From contig OY754330.1 in NCBI GenBank assembly GCA_963573305.1, positions 5,146,001-5,210,000 on the forward strand: a stretch of 64,000 bases of DNA. The letters run 5' to 3'. Of this stretch, positions 46,017 through 56,859 are shown one piece after another (position 1 is the first letter of the stretch; every line of letters starts with the position of its first letter). Both the position numbers and the translations under genes were made by a program. Origin of the DNA: Pyrrhosoma nymphula. Taxonomy: Eukaryota; Arthropoda; Insecta; Odonata; Coenagrionidae. The notes beneath the pieces were generated by a model. It saw only the letters and a list, made by a program, of their open reading frames with translations, was not told the DNA's origin and ran no database searches.

Positions 46017-46628
46017 GGCCGTAATCACACTAGCGTTCGTCTTGAAGCGGTTAGCGGGTGTCGGTTCTTCCAATCACACTGTGCGATGCGGTGGTCGGTT
46101 GGCCGTCACAGCATTGGCCGCATTTCAATGAGATCACACACAATAAAGATTCTTTTCAAGTGAAAACAAACCTTCGTCCTTTTTCGGCCCTGTTTTATAT
46201 TATTTTATCTTAATGTGGATGGATTTATCTTGATTAAATCCCAATTAAATATTTAAATCAGAGTCAGAGATTACACACTTTAATACCGATCGTGACAACA
46301 ATACAATGCAAAGAATAAATAAACTTCTAACATATAAACAAAATGGTGTGTTGCTAATCAAACTCATACACGAAACAGGCCCCATGTTTTGTTTCACTCA
46401 TGAACTATACCTGCGAGCAAAACAAAAATAAAACAAATGCGCGCGCAACGGCAGCAGATGACGTGGTCACGTGATTGAATCCGAGTCCGTGATTGGCTGC
46501 GGTTGCGATTCTCGGTCAGAAAAATAGACGGTCGGCTATTCTCGCACCCGCTCACGTCAGCCGCTGCCTTCCTATTGGTTGACGAGTTAACCGCTCCCGC
46601 TCCGACGAACGCTAGTGTGATTACGGCC
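46017..46628. mobile_element. 612-bp MITE-like element with GGCCGTAATCACAC termini
   Basis: The left end GGCCGTAATCACACTAGCG is the exact inverted copy of the right end CGCTAGTGTGATTACGGCC. The terminal match is about 25 bases, continuing with GTTCGTC. There is no coding capacity; the 110-codon minus frame (46394-46726) crosses its right edge. No clear target duplication is seen: neither 3-bp nor 8-bp flanks agree. The superfamily is therefore open. It lies only about 200 bp left of the Harbinger-like MITE. Confidence 0.7.
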
Positions 46629-46825
46629 TTTACGCCTCCACTGCTGCACCCATTGCCCCCGTGAAAGCGCAACCCCACCGCCCCCCGACTAGAAAGCGAT
46701 CCACCCCCCGAGATTCGCTCCCCCATCCCCTCCCCTTTATCCCCCCTTTGCCCTTCTTCGTCGAACCGCGAATCGACAGCTCTTGGTAATCAGCTTACGG
46801 ACGGTGGAGAGGAAGGGGCGAAGTC
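46629..46825. other. C-rich spacer between two MITE-like elements
   Basis: Short C-rich stretch with no recognised feature. It repeats the word CTGCACCCA seen just left of the 46017 element. Confidence 0.35.
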
Positions 46826-46828
46826 TTA

Positions 46829-47595
46829 TGCCTGTTCTACAACGGACGTAAGACGTAAGAAATCTCTTACTGCAGCCTATCTCCAATGGAATCTGTAAGC
46901 AGTAAACTCTCGCGCGAGATATCGAAAAGAAGGAGCCAGCGCAAATTTATTTTTCACCAACTTAAAACAGAGAATTTTCAACCACATTATGTTCACCTTT
47001 TCTGCACACTATTCGCATTGTTAAAAAACTTTCGAATTTGCAATTACGCCGATATTAAGGGAATAGTAAGGTGCCAAACCTGAGAAGTGCGTTATTTCGC
47101 TCTCCACCATCTTGAAAAAAGTGGATTTTCACTTTCTCCCCAGCAGATGGCAGAGCGGTTGACGTAAGTCTCTTCTACTCTATAACAATGAAATCACCAA
47201 TATTCATTTTTAACCTACTTACAATAGCTATTTTTCAACCACATTACGCACACCTTTTCTGCACACTATGTGTATTGTTACAAATCTTTTATAATAGCGA
47301 TCACGTCAATTTTTAGGGAATAGTAAATTGTCAAACCTGAGAGGTGTATGCTTTCGCTTTCCGCCATCTTGAAATAAATGGAGTTTTCAATTAACCCCCA
47401 GCAGATGGCGCAGCGGTCGGACTAATTCTCTTCTACTCTAGAAACTCCGGACGGCGCGCCATGATTGGCTAGACGTAAGCCGTAAGGATGGGACTTGGCC
47501 ATCTTCCTTACGACAGCTCCTTACGGCTTACGGCAGCCCTTACGAGAGCTCTTACGGATTACGTCTTACGGCTTAAGTCCATTGTAGAACAGGCA
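46829..47595. mobile_element. 767-bp Harbinger-like MITE with TTA duplications
   Basis: The left end TGCCTGTTCTACAACGGAC and the right end read inward TGCCTGTTCTACAATGGAC differ at one base in 19. Identical TTA trinucleotides at 46826-46828 and 47596-47598 flank the element. Three-base TWA-type duplications with such termini are characteristic of PIF/Harbinger elements. The subterminal regions are built from repeated GTAAG/CTTACG words. The interior is a tandem duplication of a roughly 260-bp unit (separate entry). There is no transposase, so it is non-autonomous. Confidence 0.75.
46930..47450. repeat. Tandem duplication inside the Harbinger-like MITE
   Basis: Two units of roughly 260 bases start near 46940 and 47200. 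Each holds, in order, TTTTCAACCACATTA, CACCTTTTCTGCACACTAT, GGGAATAGTAA, CAAACCTGAGA, CGCCATCTTGAAA (CACCATCTTGAAA in unit 1), CCCAGCAGATGG and TCTCTTCTACTCTA. Divergence is modest. Either the MITE family itself is dimeric or this copy duplicated internally. Confidence 0.7.
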
Positions 47596-47598
47596 TTA

Positions 47599-47949
47599 CA
47601 CACAGGAATCGAAAACAATTAGGATTACGTGATTAAGGATGATGCTCCGTGGTTTGGGGATGAGGTGAGGGGTGGGATGGAAGAGGGGGGATGGTATTCG
47701 GGAGGGGTGCTGAAGAGGGGTGAATCACTCATCATCGAAGAAGACAAACCGGGTGACATCACGCGATATCGGAGAGAAAATTGCATCGGGAATAATTTCC
47801 TCTCTACAAAGATGCCGATGCAGTCCCTCGTTGAGTGCAACCGATCAACGAAGTACAGAATCCGTATTGCGACAGAATGGAGGAGTGTTTTTCTCTCAGC
47901 AGATGTAGAGAACAGGGAAGAGTGTGAAGTAAAAGCGATGTGACTCGCA
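47599..47949. other. Unassigned DNA
   Basis: Overlapping frames on both strands (47625-47981 minus, 47629-47943 plus) without domains. They run into the inverted repeat downstream. Confidence 0.3.
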
Positions 47950-48262
47950 TATACTGCGGGATAAGCAAGGTATGAATGCAATTGAGGGATTGAGAGTCAA
48001 AGTAATACATAGACACGAAAAACTATATAAGTGCATATGTTATAAGTTTCTACCGTCGGGTGCCGTCAGTTAGGTACAGGAAAAGGAAGACAAGTGTTCG
48101 AAGGTAAGGTGCTGCGATCTAGCCACCGAACACTTAAGCTAATTTGCTTTTAATCATTTCTTACCGGAGTAAAGTATTCAGGTGTCACGAGACGACGTTC
48201 GTCACTTTTATTACTTTGACTCTCAGGCCCTCAATTGGCATGATGCTTTGAGCCACAGTAAC
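47950..48262. repeat. Inverted repeat, MITE-like
   Basis: The left arm around 47971-48003 (CAATTGAGGG..TGAGAGTCAAAGTAATA) is the inverse of the right arm around 48204-48240 (TATTACTTTGACTCTCA..CCCTCAATTG). Weaker similarity extends about 25 bases further out on each side. The spacer is about 200 bases. Because the arms are inverted, the minus frame on the left and the plus frame on the right both read YYFDSQ-x-LN, which is a by-product of the repeat and not evidence of a protein family. Confidence 0.55.
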
Positions 48263-50380
48263 ATAGAAAAAAATAAAAGGAAGTTATATCACAGACTAGA
48301 TAACTCGGAATATCAAATATTCGAACTACATATCGAAACGACGTACCGATTTGTACTTCATTGAAAAAATTAAAGTAGCATGATAGAAAGTGCATAATCG
48401 GTGACTAAATACTCTCCATCATTCGCCGCTAAATACTTTATTTCTCAATCAATTGCTATTTTAAGTAAGATTCAATGTAGATCGCTTCTTTTATGAGCAT
48501 AAAAGGACTTCGGGTGTGAAGTTAGAAATGAACGACAAAAAACCGTATGGCTCGCTGGTTCACTTGATAACTCAACGAATAGACGTTCTGAATCTGAACG
48601 ATTTCTTATCACAAACATTTTCATATCATATCCCTTAACTAGTTCACGTGGGCATAAATCTTTCACAAGGCCAGAGTGGAGCTATCGCGATAGATGTCGG
48701 TATTGTTATTGCCTTGCCCCTTAAACCTATCGCTCAAGCGAGATCTGGACCGTTCTCTTTAGAAAGCTAGCTCGCTCGCCCGGAGTCAACTTGAATGTCA
48801 TTCCGCTACCTGAAGTGGGGAAGTGGGTAAGCAGAGCGAATAAATCAGCTCCCGAGGTAAAAAGCAAAGTCATTATTTCCAGCCGATCGACGGCCCCTCT
48901 CGCTCCTCGGTCGGGCCGGCCGCGGCGCCCGGGACACAGATCGCTCCGCCTCCATCCTTCCTCGCCCGTCTCCCGTCTCCTTCTCCGCCTACAATCAACG
49001 CCTTCCCCGTGCTCGGACGCTTCGCCTCCGAGAGGAACCCTTTCCTTTCGCACTTCCACGCGACCCACCGGATCCGTGTTCGACCCTCATGAGCACCCGA
49101 CAGTTTCTTCAGGTTATTCCACCAATCGAAGACAGGTTTTTAAGAGCACATTTTCCAAATACGAGTTTCAATAATCTCATGGTACTTGGCGTAACACGGT
49201 GGACACAGCATTTTTCCGAAATGAAAAACACATCATTCCTCCTGCCCACTTAATTTTACACCGTACACCTTAAACACACTGTACTTCATGACGACGACTA
49301 AGATATCACAGCATGCCTTCACTTTTACACCACGCTTCATTGGTACGGTCATCCCTTTTCGCTACCACCTCCTCCGGGTCCACATACTTCCTATCTCTTC
49401 CTTTGAATCCAAAATACCTCTCCATTTAGGCGGAATTCCATCTCTTGTCTCATGGCACTGTCTCGAAATATTGTTGAATCGTGCGCCCACAATTCCATAA
49501 ACATTTTCATCATCCAATGAAGCCGATATAACCTAGTTTTACTTCCAGTTTGCACAGCTCAACAGACAAATATTTCTCTGAAGGATCCTTAAAATGACCA
49601 ATAATGCCGATATTAATTAAAGCAATTAAATTAATTAATCCAACGTCTTTTTATATTACAGCGGTTTAAGCAGAGTTATAATGAAATTCGGAGAATCTAA
49701 TTTACGTATTAAATCCCTGTTCTTGCGTGTAATTTTCCAATAAACCATTTGATTAATTTTCGCCCCAAGTGCAAGGAGTCCCCCTATTCCAACGCCGCGC
49801 CGCCAAAAACCGTGAGAGTCCCCAGTGTCATCCGTTCCCTTTTCAAAGTCCTCCGTCGTCCCATTTTTCCATTCCTCACTTCACAGTTGGCCTTACTTAA
49901 GTCTGCAGATGGTTGTAAAGAATACAAAAATCCCCGAGGTTCACGTAGAATTCGTCTCGCTAGCAGTGGAAGTCGTGCAGTATAGTTTTATTGCGCTCGA
50001 AGGGAATTTGGCTCCATTGAACTAATAAATTTAATTTAATTAAATTTAATTTCAGGCGAAAGTGATGGATAACCATTGTGAAGACAAATCTTTGGCACTG
50101 AACCTAGAACTGTTGAAAAGGAAATATCATAGATATCGCAGTGAACCCCATGTATCTCTGATGAAATTTCCACAAAAACTATCAGGAGTGTGTGCATGAC
50201 ATTGGGTGCAACCCAAATGCAAGGAATTCTACAACTAATGAAGACTAAGGTAACGAGAGATCACAACAGGGCATCTCATGCAAGATGAGTAAACTTATGA
50301 AAGACAGATTGACGCCACAGAGGAGGTTTTTCTGGGTGCTTTTGGAGGTCCGTTGTTATCGAGTTCCTCGCATTCGATCA
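48263..50380. other. Unassigned; GC-rich patch at about 48880-49110
   Basis: A 127-codon plus frame (48791-49174) covers the GC-rich patch and is Ser/Arg/Pro-rich without a domain. A TTTAATTTAATTAAATTTAA low-complexity palindrome lies near 50030-50052. No gene recognised. Confidence 0.35.
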
Positions 50381-51311
50381 ACAGCTTCCGAGATGCAGTG
50401 GGAAGCCGGGTTTCGAACCGAGGAGCACCCGGGGGGAGCACCGGGCTCGGAGGGAGACCAACCACCGCCGCCGCAGAGAGCGGAGACAAACGACGCCCCC
50501 GTCGTCCGCATCGGCAACGGACCACACTCTGTATTCGGGGGAGGCCTAAGGGAATAAACAGCGCCTGGCAACCCTCTCGCCGTGTGGAGAGTCTTTTTGA
50601 GTGAGCGGGGGGAGGAGTGATTCCATTCATGCGTGGTCCTTTCTCTCTTGAGTGCGTGTGTGTCGCCCCCCAATGCGTTCGAATGCGCGGCGGGACAACG
50701 TTTACGCGCGATACCCTTCATTTATTTTATTTTTTACTCTCAAAAGGCGTTTCCTCGGAGAGAGAAACACGGTCCTCCAGCACTTGACTCGGAACATGGC
50801 TTCATCGTCCCCCAATGTGATTCACGGACCGGGGGACGACTCACGCCTGTCGTCTCACCAGGGACTCTGCTTTCTTTTGATTTCCAAGTCTAATGGCGAT
50901 CTTCCCGCCGAGACGCTTCGGTGAATCGGCGGGCAAGGCATCCTCCCGTGGTCGGGAATCGTACCCCCCTCCCGGTCGAAAGTTAAAGAGTGAAGATGGG
51001 TCTTGTCATCTTTCCAATTGTCGGAAGCTGTCGGTCCAGGATCAAGCAGCCACCTCGGATTTCAACTTCCTCGGACGTCAGCACCGCCAACCGCGTGGCT
51101 GCACTCTCGCAGACCAGTCATCGAGAGTAATCCACTCCGTAATCCACTCCCGAGGACGCCACCACCCACTCCGCCCTCAAGGATCCTCATCACTGGACGA
51201 CGGACGTCGCGACGCGGCCAGGCGGGATTTCCCCGATTGCTGCACGTGACGCAGTGTGCAGTGTGATATAGATTAACCGGATGGATGTACCGGTAGGGAT
51301 TCGTGGGAAGG
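50381..51311. other. GC-rich island
   Basis: Overlapping frames on both strands (50295-50721 minus, 50893-51266 plus), all compositional. A B-box-like GGTTCGAAACC on the minus strand (50421-50411) may mark a very weak tRNA-like head. No domain is seen. Confidence 0.35.
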
Positions 51312-51319
51312 GATACGGT

Positions 51320-51482
51320 CAGTGACGGATTAACACACTTGGGGGCCTATATGCAGTACAAGCAACGGGGCCCACGTTAAAAAAAACAATTCACAAGAGA
51401 AGAAAATGGCAAAACAATTCTAAGGGCCCTTCCGGGGGTCATAGGCAACTGCCTACTTTGCCTTATTGTTAATCCGGATCTG
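51320..51482. mobile_element. 163-bp hAT-type MITE
   Basis: The left end CAGTGACGGATTAACA and the right end read inward CAGATCCGGATTAACA share CAG and CGGATTAACA. Interior GGGGCC/GGCCCC-like words are also inverted. Flanking 8-mers GATACGGT (51312-51319) and GATACAAT (51483-51490) agree at six of eight positions, consistent with a decayed 8-bp hAT duplication. There is no coding capacity. Confidence 0.6.
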
Positions 51483-51490
51483 GATACAAT

Positions 51491-52419
51491 CAGTTCAGGG
51501 TTTTCCTCCACAATCTACGCCCATTCCGGCATCCTTGAGAAAACCCTTTGCCTTTACAGTCAGCCCAATACTTGATGCGCGTATGCATCTTCGTAGCTTT
51601 CCGCCAGCTCCTAATCTCTTTCCCCTCGGACGACTACTGCCACCAAGTTACGAGGATTCGTACCTGAGCCACTACCGGAGGTCTCCAAGTGCATTGGAGG
51701 CGGCTCAGGGAACGCCGAAACTTCCCGCCCTCATATCGGAGGCGTCTCCGCCTTCGACCCCCCGAAGGGAAGGGCATCGATTGGCCAGCACACACGCGAC
51801 AACAGTGGGGTCGCGGGAGGGGAACGGGGGTGCCCCCTCCGCTCCCCAGGCGGCCACACCCGTCCGCCGTGTCCCCGAGGGTGCCAATCTCTGCCCCTCT
51901 CCGCGCCAAACCCTTAAAGGGATAACCTACCCCTTCGAAAGACGCAGCTGCACGCTCTTCTGAACACAATTGTGGGCACGTTTTATGGTGGGAAGTACAC
52001 GGTTTCTGATTTCGCAGTTAGATAAGCAAACGATTGAACCAGAAGTATTTTTAAAATTTTCGGTAAATATACATGGAACCTTATACACGCTTGGTACTGA
52101 GTTACCTTAAATTGGCTGATATGCAATCGTAATTTCTCGTCGTTTGCATAATCGGCTAAAGACCAGATACGGGAAATCCCGGCATCAGACGCACAGTTCT
52201 ACCTTTTATCTGTCAATAAGTTGAGTAAAAAACAATCTTCGTTGAGCGTGAACGCTAAAATTTTGTTCAGCGTGGATTTAATGTCTTTTTCGAAGACTAT
52301 AATGCAAAACACGATAAGTTTGAAGATGAATTAGAAATATTATACACTTAAAGCATCATGTGCGTCTCATTAAATTTAATATTTTGTGACGAATTGCATT
52401 TTTATTCAATCTCAAAACC
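51491..52419. other. GC-rich island then AT-rich DNA
   Basis: The 165-codon plus frame 51466-51963 begins inside the MITE and is Pro/Ser/Arg-rich without a domain, so it is not called. From about 51970 the sequence is AT-rich with no features. Confidence 0.35.
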
Positions 52420-53866
52420 AGGGATTTCGAGCCGAGGCCTTGGGTTGTAGCTTAAGCGTCGGTTTACTTCGTAGCTCCGGCTACGGTCAAAATTTGCGTT
52501 TTCAAGTAACGATTATTATTTTAATGTGTCCATATTAAAAGATTTTAGAGTGTTTTCATATAAAAATACAAACTTTGCTTCCTGTTTTCAACAATTTGAA
52601 TTAATTTCTTTTAAAATAATCTCAATATTTTACAAAAAAACAATGCATGGTGTGCACCGGATCAAGTGCAAGTACAGATATAAAATTATCTGCTCAAGTT
52701 CGCAGAGAGCGAGTGAAACTGCAAATATGAAATCACTGCCACAATAGAAGCCGCAAATGTTCCGTGTTTCTTCTGAAATATTTGTTTTAATATCTGCTAC
52801 TCTTTTAAAAAGTCGCCAAGTGACATGTGATGCCCTGCTTTTAATTCTGATAGTCACATCATATGGTTCTCGCAGAATTTAACAGAGCCACTCCACATAT
52901 CATATCTGATATTTTTAGAGATGAATAATTTACAGGATCTGTCATAGGACGTTGCTCACAGAATGGACGCCAAGCAAGGAGTAACTCAATAGTGTGAAAT
53001 GCCCCACCAAGTTTCGTATTCCAAAACAGGAACAATTTTGTTCTGCTTCTTTGATAAAGAATTCAAACTTGGCCCTCCACAGTTTTTTCACAATACCTCG
53101 AATTTTCTCCGATAACATCTGTGCGTTGCTTTGCTAGAATTCGTCCATCACGAACGGCTAGTTACACATAATGAATGATTGGATTATGCAGTGCAAGAGG
53201 TGGCTGCTACCAAAGCGATTTCGGTTAGGTTAGACAAGGCCATCACGAAGAATATTACACACGAATGCTTAAACGTGAGAAAGAAACACTGTGGGACTTT
53301 CAGACTCGATTTGTTCATTCGTTTAAAGATTGGAATGGCATCGTGATACGCCCTAGAGAATTGATCGATAACTTAATTGATATACAGTCCAGGACCCAGA
53401 AATGGGGATTTCAGCACCTCTACACTTTTGCACTAAGAGCCTGCAGTTCACTTGCTTTTCCTCAAGGTTCGTGCACTCGCAGTACTCCCGACAGGGTAAA
53501 GTAAAAGCGACTAAGGATTTTGTTTTTCTTCGGGCTCGATGGAGAAAACGATGAGATATGATCACTTGAGAAAATATCAAGCAAAGAAAGAAGTTAGTGG
53601 AGTCACTCCGGCGTTTCGGTTTCTCACACAAAGGTGAGGTCAACATTAGGAAACTATTAAAATTGCTCTAGAGTAATTAAAAAATCCTCAAAATACGAAA
53701 TGCAAACAGGAATGAAATTTACTTTTTTGCAGTGTGGCACAGATTGTTGACTATGTTAATTACAAATCGATGGTCGGAGCTGGACAATTATACGATTTCG
53801 ATCTCCGGCTACATCGAATAATTTGGAGCTCCAGTTCCGGCTACAGCTCCAAAGCCCTGTCCGTGA
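52420..53866 (+). mobile_element. Decayed hAT element with BED-finger remnant (probable)
   Basis: The left end CAGGGATTTCGAGCCGAGGCC and the right end read inward CAGGGCTTTGGAGCTGTAGCC match at 15 of 21 positions. CAGGG termini followed by GGAGC-rich repeats (AGCTCCGGCTAC near 52473, CTCCGGCTAC near 53802, GCTCCAGTTCCGGCTAC near 53830) are typical of one hAT group. Inside, a plus-strand segment at about 52655-52740 reads IKCKYRYKIICSSS then SETANMKSL, resembling the BED zinc finger of hAT transposases with its second Cys changed to Arg. No matching 8-bp flanks were found, so the boundaries or the single-element interpretation could be wrong. Confidence 0.5.
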
Positions 53867-54239
53867 TGTCATTTACGTCATGAAATGATTCAATTACTCA
53901 TAGGTCTCCGCAATTACTTTAAAATAGGATTTACTGAGCAACCGTGATTAAATTAAAGCTTATCATAAAGTCACATTTTCTCGTACCACAGCAATACGAT
54001 ACAATTTTCAGCACATTCCGTAAAAAATATGCCTACTTTGGGCTTTAAAAATTAACCCAACGTAATCGCCATTTCTCAGCGACACGTCGTGGGTTCCAAA
54101 AGATCACAGCGTGCCTCCTTGACCCTCGGAACGAAACTTTTCCAGACTCTTTTAAAATTCACAGACCACGGATTGGGCGACGCGAGTTTAAGAGCCTAAG
54201 GACCCAACAATAGTAATGGTTTGCGATCGCAAAAGTGTG
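53867..54239. other. Unassigned DNA
   Basis: AT-rich to mixed, nothing recognised. Confidence 0.4.
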
Positions 54240-55400
54240 GACAATAATTAGATGCTCGAGGAATCATGGCGATAGCGGGGGCCGTCGTGAGGGTGGGGTC
54301 GAAACTGGAAGCGTCGAATAGGGAAGATGAACAAGGAAGGTGAAGAAGAGGAGGAGGAGTGGGTTGATGCCAGAGGGAAGGAGAGGGGGTGTGAAATATG
54401 GAGGGGGATGGCGCGGGGGCGGGGGGGGGGGAGAGACGAGGCTGCTTAAGTATTCATCCCACACTGCCACCCGCCGGAAGATATAGTGCACTAGTGTCGA
54501 GTATTCTGGGGGGTGGGGTATGGCGGCGGCGCAGGGCAGGGTAATGAGAAAGGGGGGGTGGGGTGGCAAGGGGATTTATTTCGCCCCCGGGGGCGGAGGG
54601 GTTCAGAGGTGAGGGGGCAGGAGGGGTGGCGGAGGGAGAGGAGTAAGGGCGTCAATTTCATGCCACCCGTAAATCGCCATTACTTGTCCCATATAATACG
54701 AGGCGCGCCTACGGCGAGGTATCACGCAGCGGCGGGTGGAGGGGGAGAGGGCGCGAAAGGCGGGGGGAGGAGGGGTTTTACCTTTGTTATTTTTTTCAAA
54801 TAGATTATGCATTCGTTTCCTTCGGAGGAGCACTCACTCACCTCACTCTCGGGGACGACGGAGACCCTCCCAACCCTTGAGGATTTCTCTCGGCGGGGAA
54901 AGGACAAGGCACACGTCATGGCGACACAGAATTTGCGACTCGAGGGGGACGGAGCGAAATGCACTGCTCCGTGAGATGAAGAGGGCGACGAGAAAGGTCA
55001 AGTCATCGGGTGCAATCGTGCCTCAATGCATCCTCAAATCACACCAAATTATATCGAATTGAGAGAATGCAATTCGTCTCTTCAAATGTTTGTCATTTCC
55101 TCTCGGGATTTCGACGCGAATCCAGAAGAGAGAGGAAGACCGCGTCATAATAGTGTTTTCGCAATTCGTCGGACGTGGATTGACCCGTTGTCCTCTCGCC
55201 CTCCGCGCCCCCGCTCTCTCCAGGGGGCAGCAGCGGCGGGATCCACGGACGGAAGCCGCGACGGAGCCGCAGCCGCCCGCACCCAGCGAGGGAAGGATAC
55301 GGCCCGGGGGAGTGGGTCTCCCGTGAATTGTGAAAATTTGCCGGCCACCTTCCGAAATCCAACAGATTTGATAAGCCATCCACGAAGCCTGGAAGATTAA
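54240..55400. other. G-rich island and adjoining GC-rich frames
   Basis: Purine/G-rich on the plus strand from about 54270 to 54780 with long G runs (54418-54430). GC-rich sequence with overlapping frames on both strands follows to about 55400 (55026-55400 plus, 55093-55500 minus). No domain is recognised. G-quadruplex potential on the plus strand is high. Confidence 0.4.
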
Positions 55401-56220
55401 GTCCCAAAGCGATTGCCAGAGGGATTAACTTCTGTGCTGTAAAAACGTTCGTGATTTCCCCGGTCACATAAAATGTTGATAAATACTGAGTAATAATCAT
55501 CGAGAAATATTATGTGTGACATACTAAATACAAATAAAGAATTATCTTCGAAAGAATGCGGTTCGGTTTTCTTTTCGTTCGCAAAGAGTAGGTACTTTAG
55601 ACCTCTTCCCTCGCGGTCGAATTCCCAGATAGCGTCACACGTAAGGCAAAAGTTAAGGTTTTCAGAGGTAGTTCGTCTGCCCATTCAATCCCAAAGTTCA
55701 ACCTTTGCGACAATTTCTCAGCCGAGACAAGGCGCTGTGCGCTACAGCGATTCAAACCCTCCCCAAAAAAAACGGTAGAAATCCCACAGCTCCTCGATTT
55801 TCTCTCAAAACAAAATTATGTTAATAATTGCTTAATAATTTATCTGGCATAATACAGAGGTAAACAATTGCAAACACGCAAATATACAAGAGAAGCTGAT
55901 CTGGATTAAGATGTTTGGATTTGCGTTTTCATCAGCGACGAGTAGAGGTGAACTACTAGGCTAGGAAAGAGGCTAGAGGCTAGGAAAGAGGAAAGAGGCT
56001 AGGAAAGAGGAGTTGAGATGTTTTGAGCATATCGCCTGCCCATGCGAGATATCTAGGAAGCATTATCATTTGCTTCGACAGTGAGAATTGCCTTAAGACG
56101 AAATCTACATTAGGTATTCCAAGAACGAATCGTCTTCTTTGGAAAGTCTACGGCAAGATATTGCCAAACGCTATAGAATGCATCATCGTGAAGCATGAAA
56201 GTAATATCGCTCCGTAGACC
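55401..56220. other. Unassigned; short tandem repeat
   Basis: Around 55957-56008 a unit built on AGGCTAGGAAAG repeats about three times with length variation. Other frames (55512-55778, 56023-56217 plus) show no domain. Confidence 0.4.
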
Positions 56221-56221
56221 T

Positions 56222-56290
56222 AATAAATAGGATAGTTAGTGTGACGTTTCGACCTCGACAATTTCCGGGTCTCAGCAGCCCTAATAAGAC
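56222..56290 (-). repeat. Hammerhead-like Penelope-type 3' end
   Basis: On the minus strand the order is CTGCTGA (56278-56272), GACC (56271-56268), a 13-base loop, GGTC (56254-56251), GAAAC (56250-56246), with GTC overlapping at 56245-56243. This is the hammerhead layout with a canonical 4-bp stem II and a GTC cleavage triplet. The only core departure is C for A in CTGATGA, which should abolish cleavage. The sequence then runs into A/T-rich DNA (ATTTATTAG) as expected for a 3' end. Confidence 0.55.
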
Positions 56291-56859
56291 ACACAAGAGC
56301 AATCTTGCAGAAGAGAATGTGAGAGAGAGGGAATCGCAGCGACGACGCTTGAAATGGGAGCCATCTTTGATTCTCGAACTTTTGATCGCTAACAGCGCAT
56401 ACATACATGCATGCAATGCAGACATAAAAAGTTAACCTACTTGAATATTAGCTTAATTGACAGCTTTTTTGCAAGTCAGATGACTGACTTACACGTTTGA
56501 GCAGAAATAAATTCTTCTGTGGAATATTTTGTCGCCAATTAAACAATTTCCACTCTCCGGACAGAAAGTAAACCTTAAAATTAATTAAAATGTTATCAGT
56601 TTCGTGTAATAATCAGCAATACCTTTGTCTAGCAGGAGTAAAAAGCCTGTACTACAAGTAAAACATTACAAATTGGCATCATCAATTAAAAACTTAAGAA
56701 ATTAATGGTATCGTTAGTGACAACGAGATGTCTTTCGTAATTCATGTTCCTTATTTATGTTATATTTGCTTCCAAATACTAGAATGCATCATTTGCGCGC
56801 GATTTTTCAGAAAAAGCTAAAATAATGTGCGATATACAAATGAAAGAATTTAATACACT
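56291..56859. other. Unassigned AT-rich DNA
   Basis: Nothing recognised. Confidence 0.4.

Noticed and set aside
46011..46655. CTGCACCCA flanking the 612-bp element as its target duplication
   Set aside because: The two copies lie at different distances from the termini (4 bases against about 16), which does not fit a target-site duplication.
47804..48364. A conserved protein family with YYFDSQ motif on both strands
   Set aside because: The identity is produced by the inverted repeat arms themselves.
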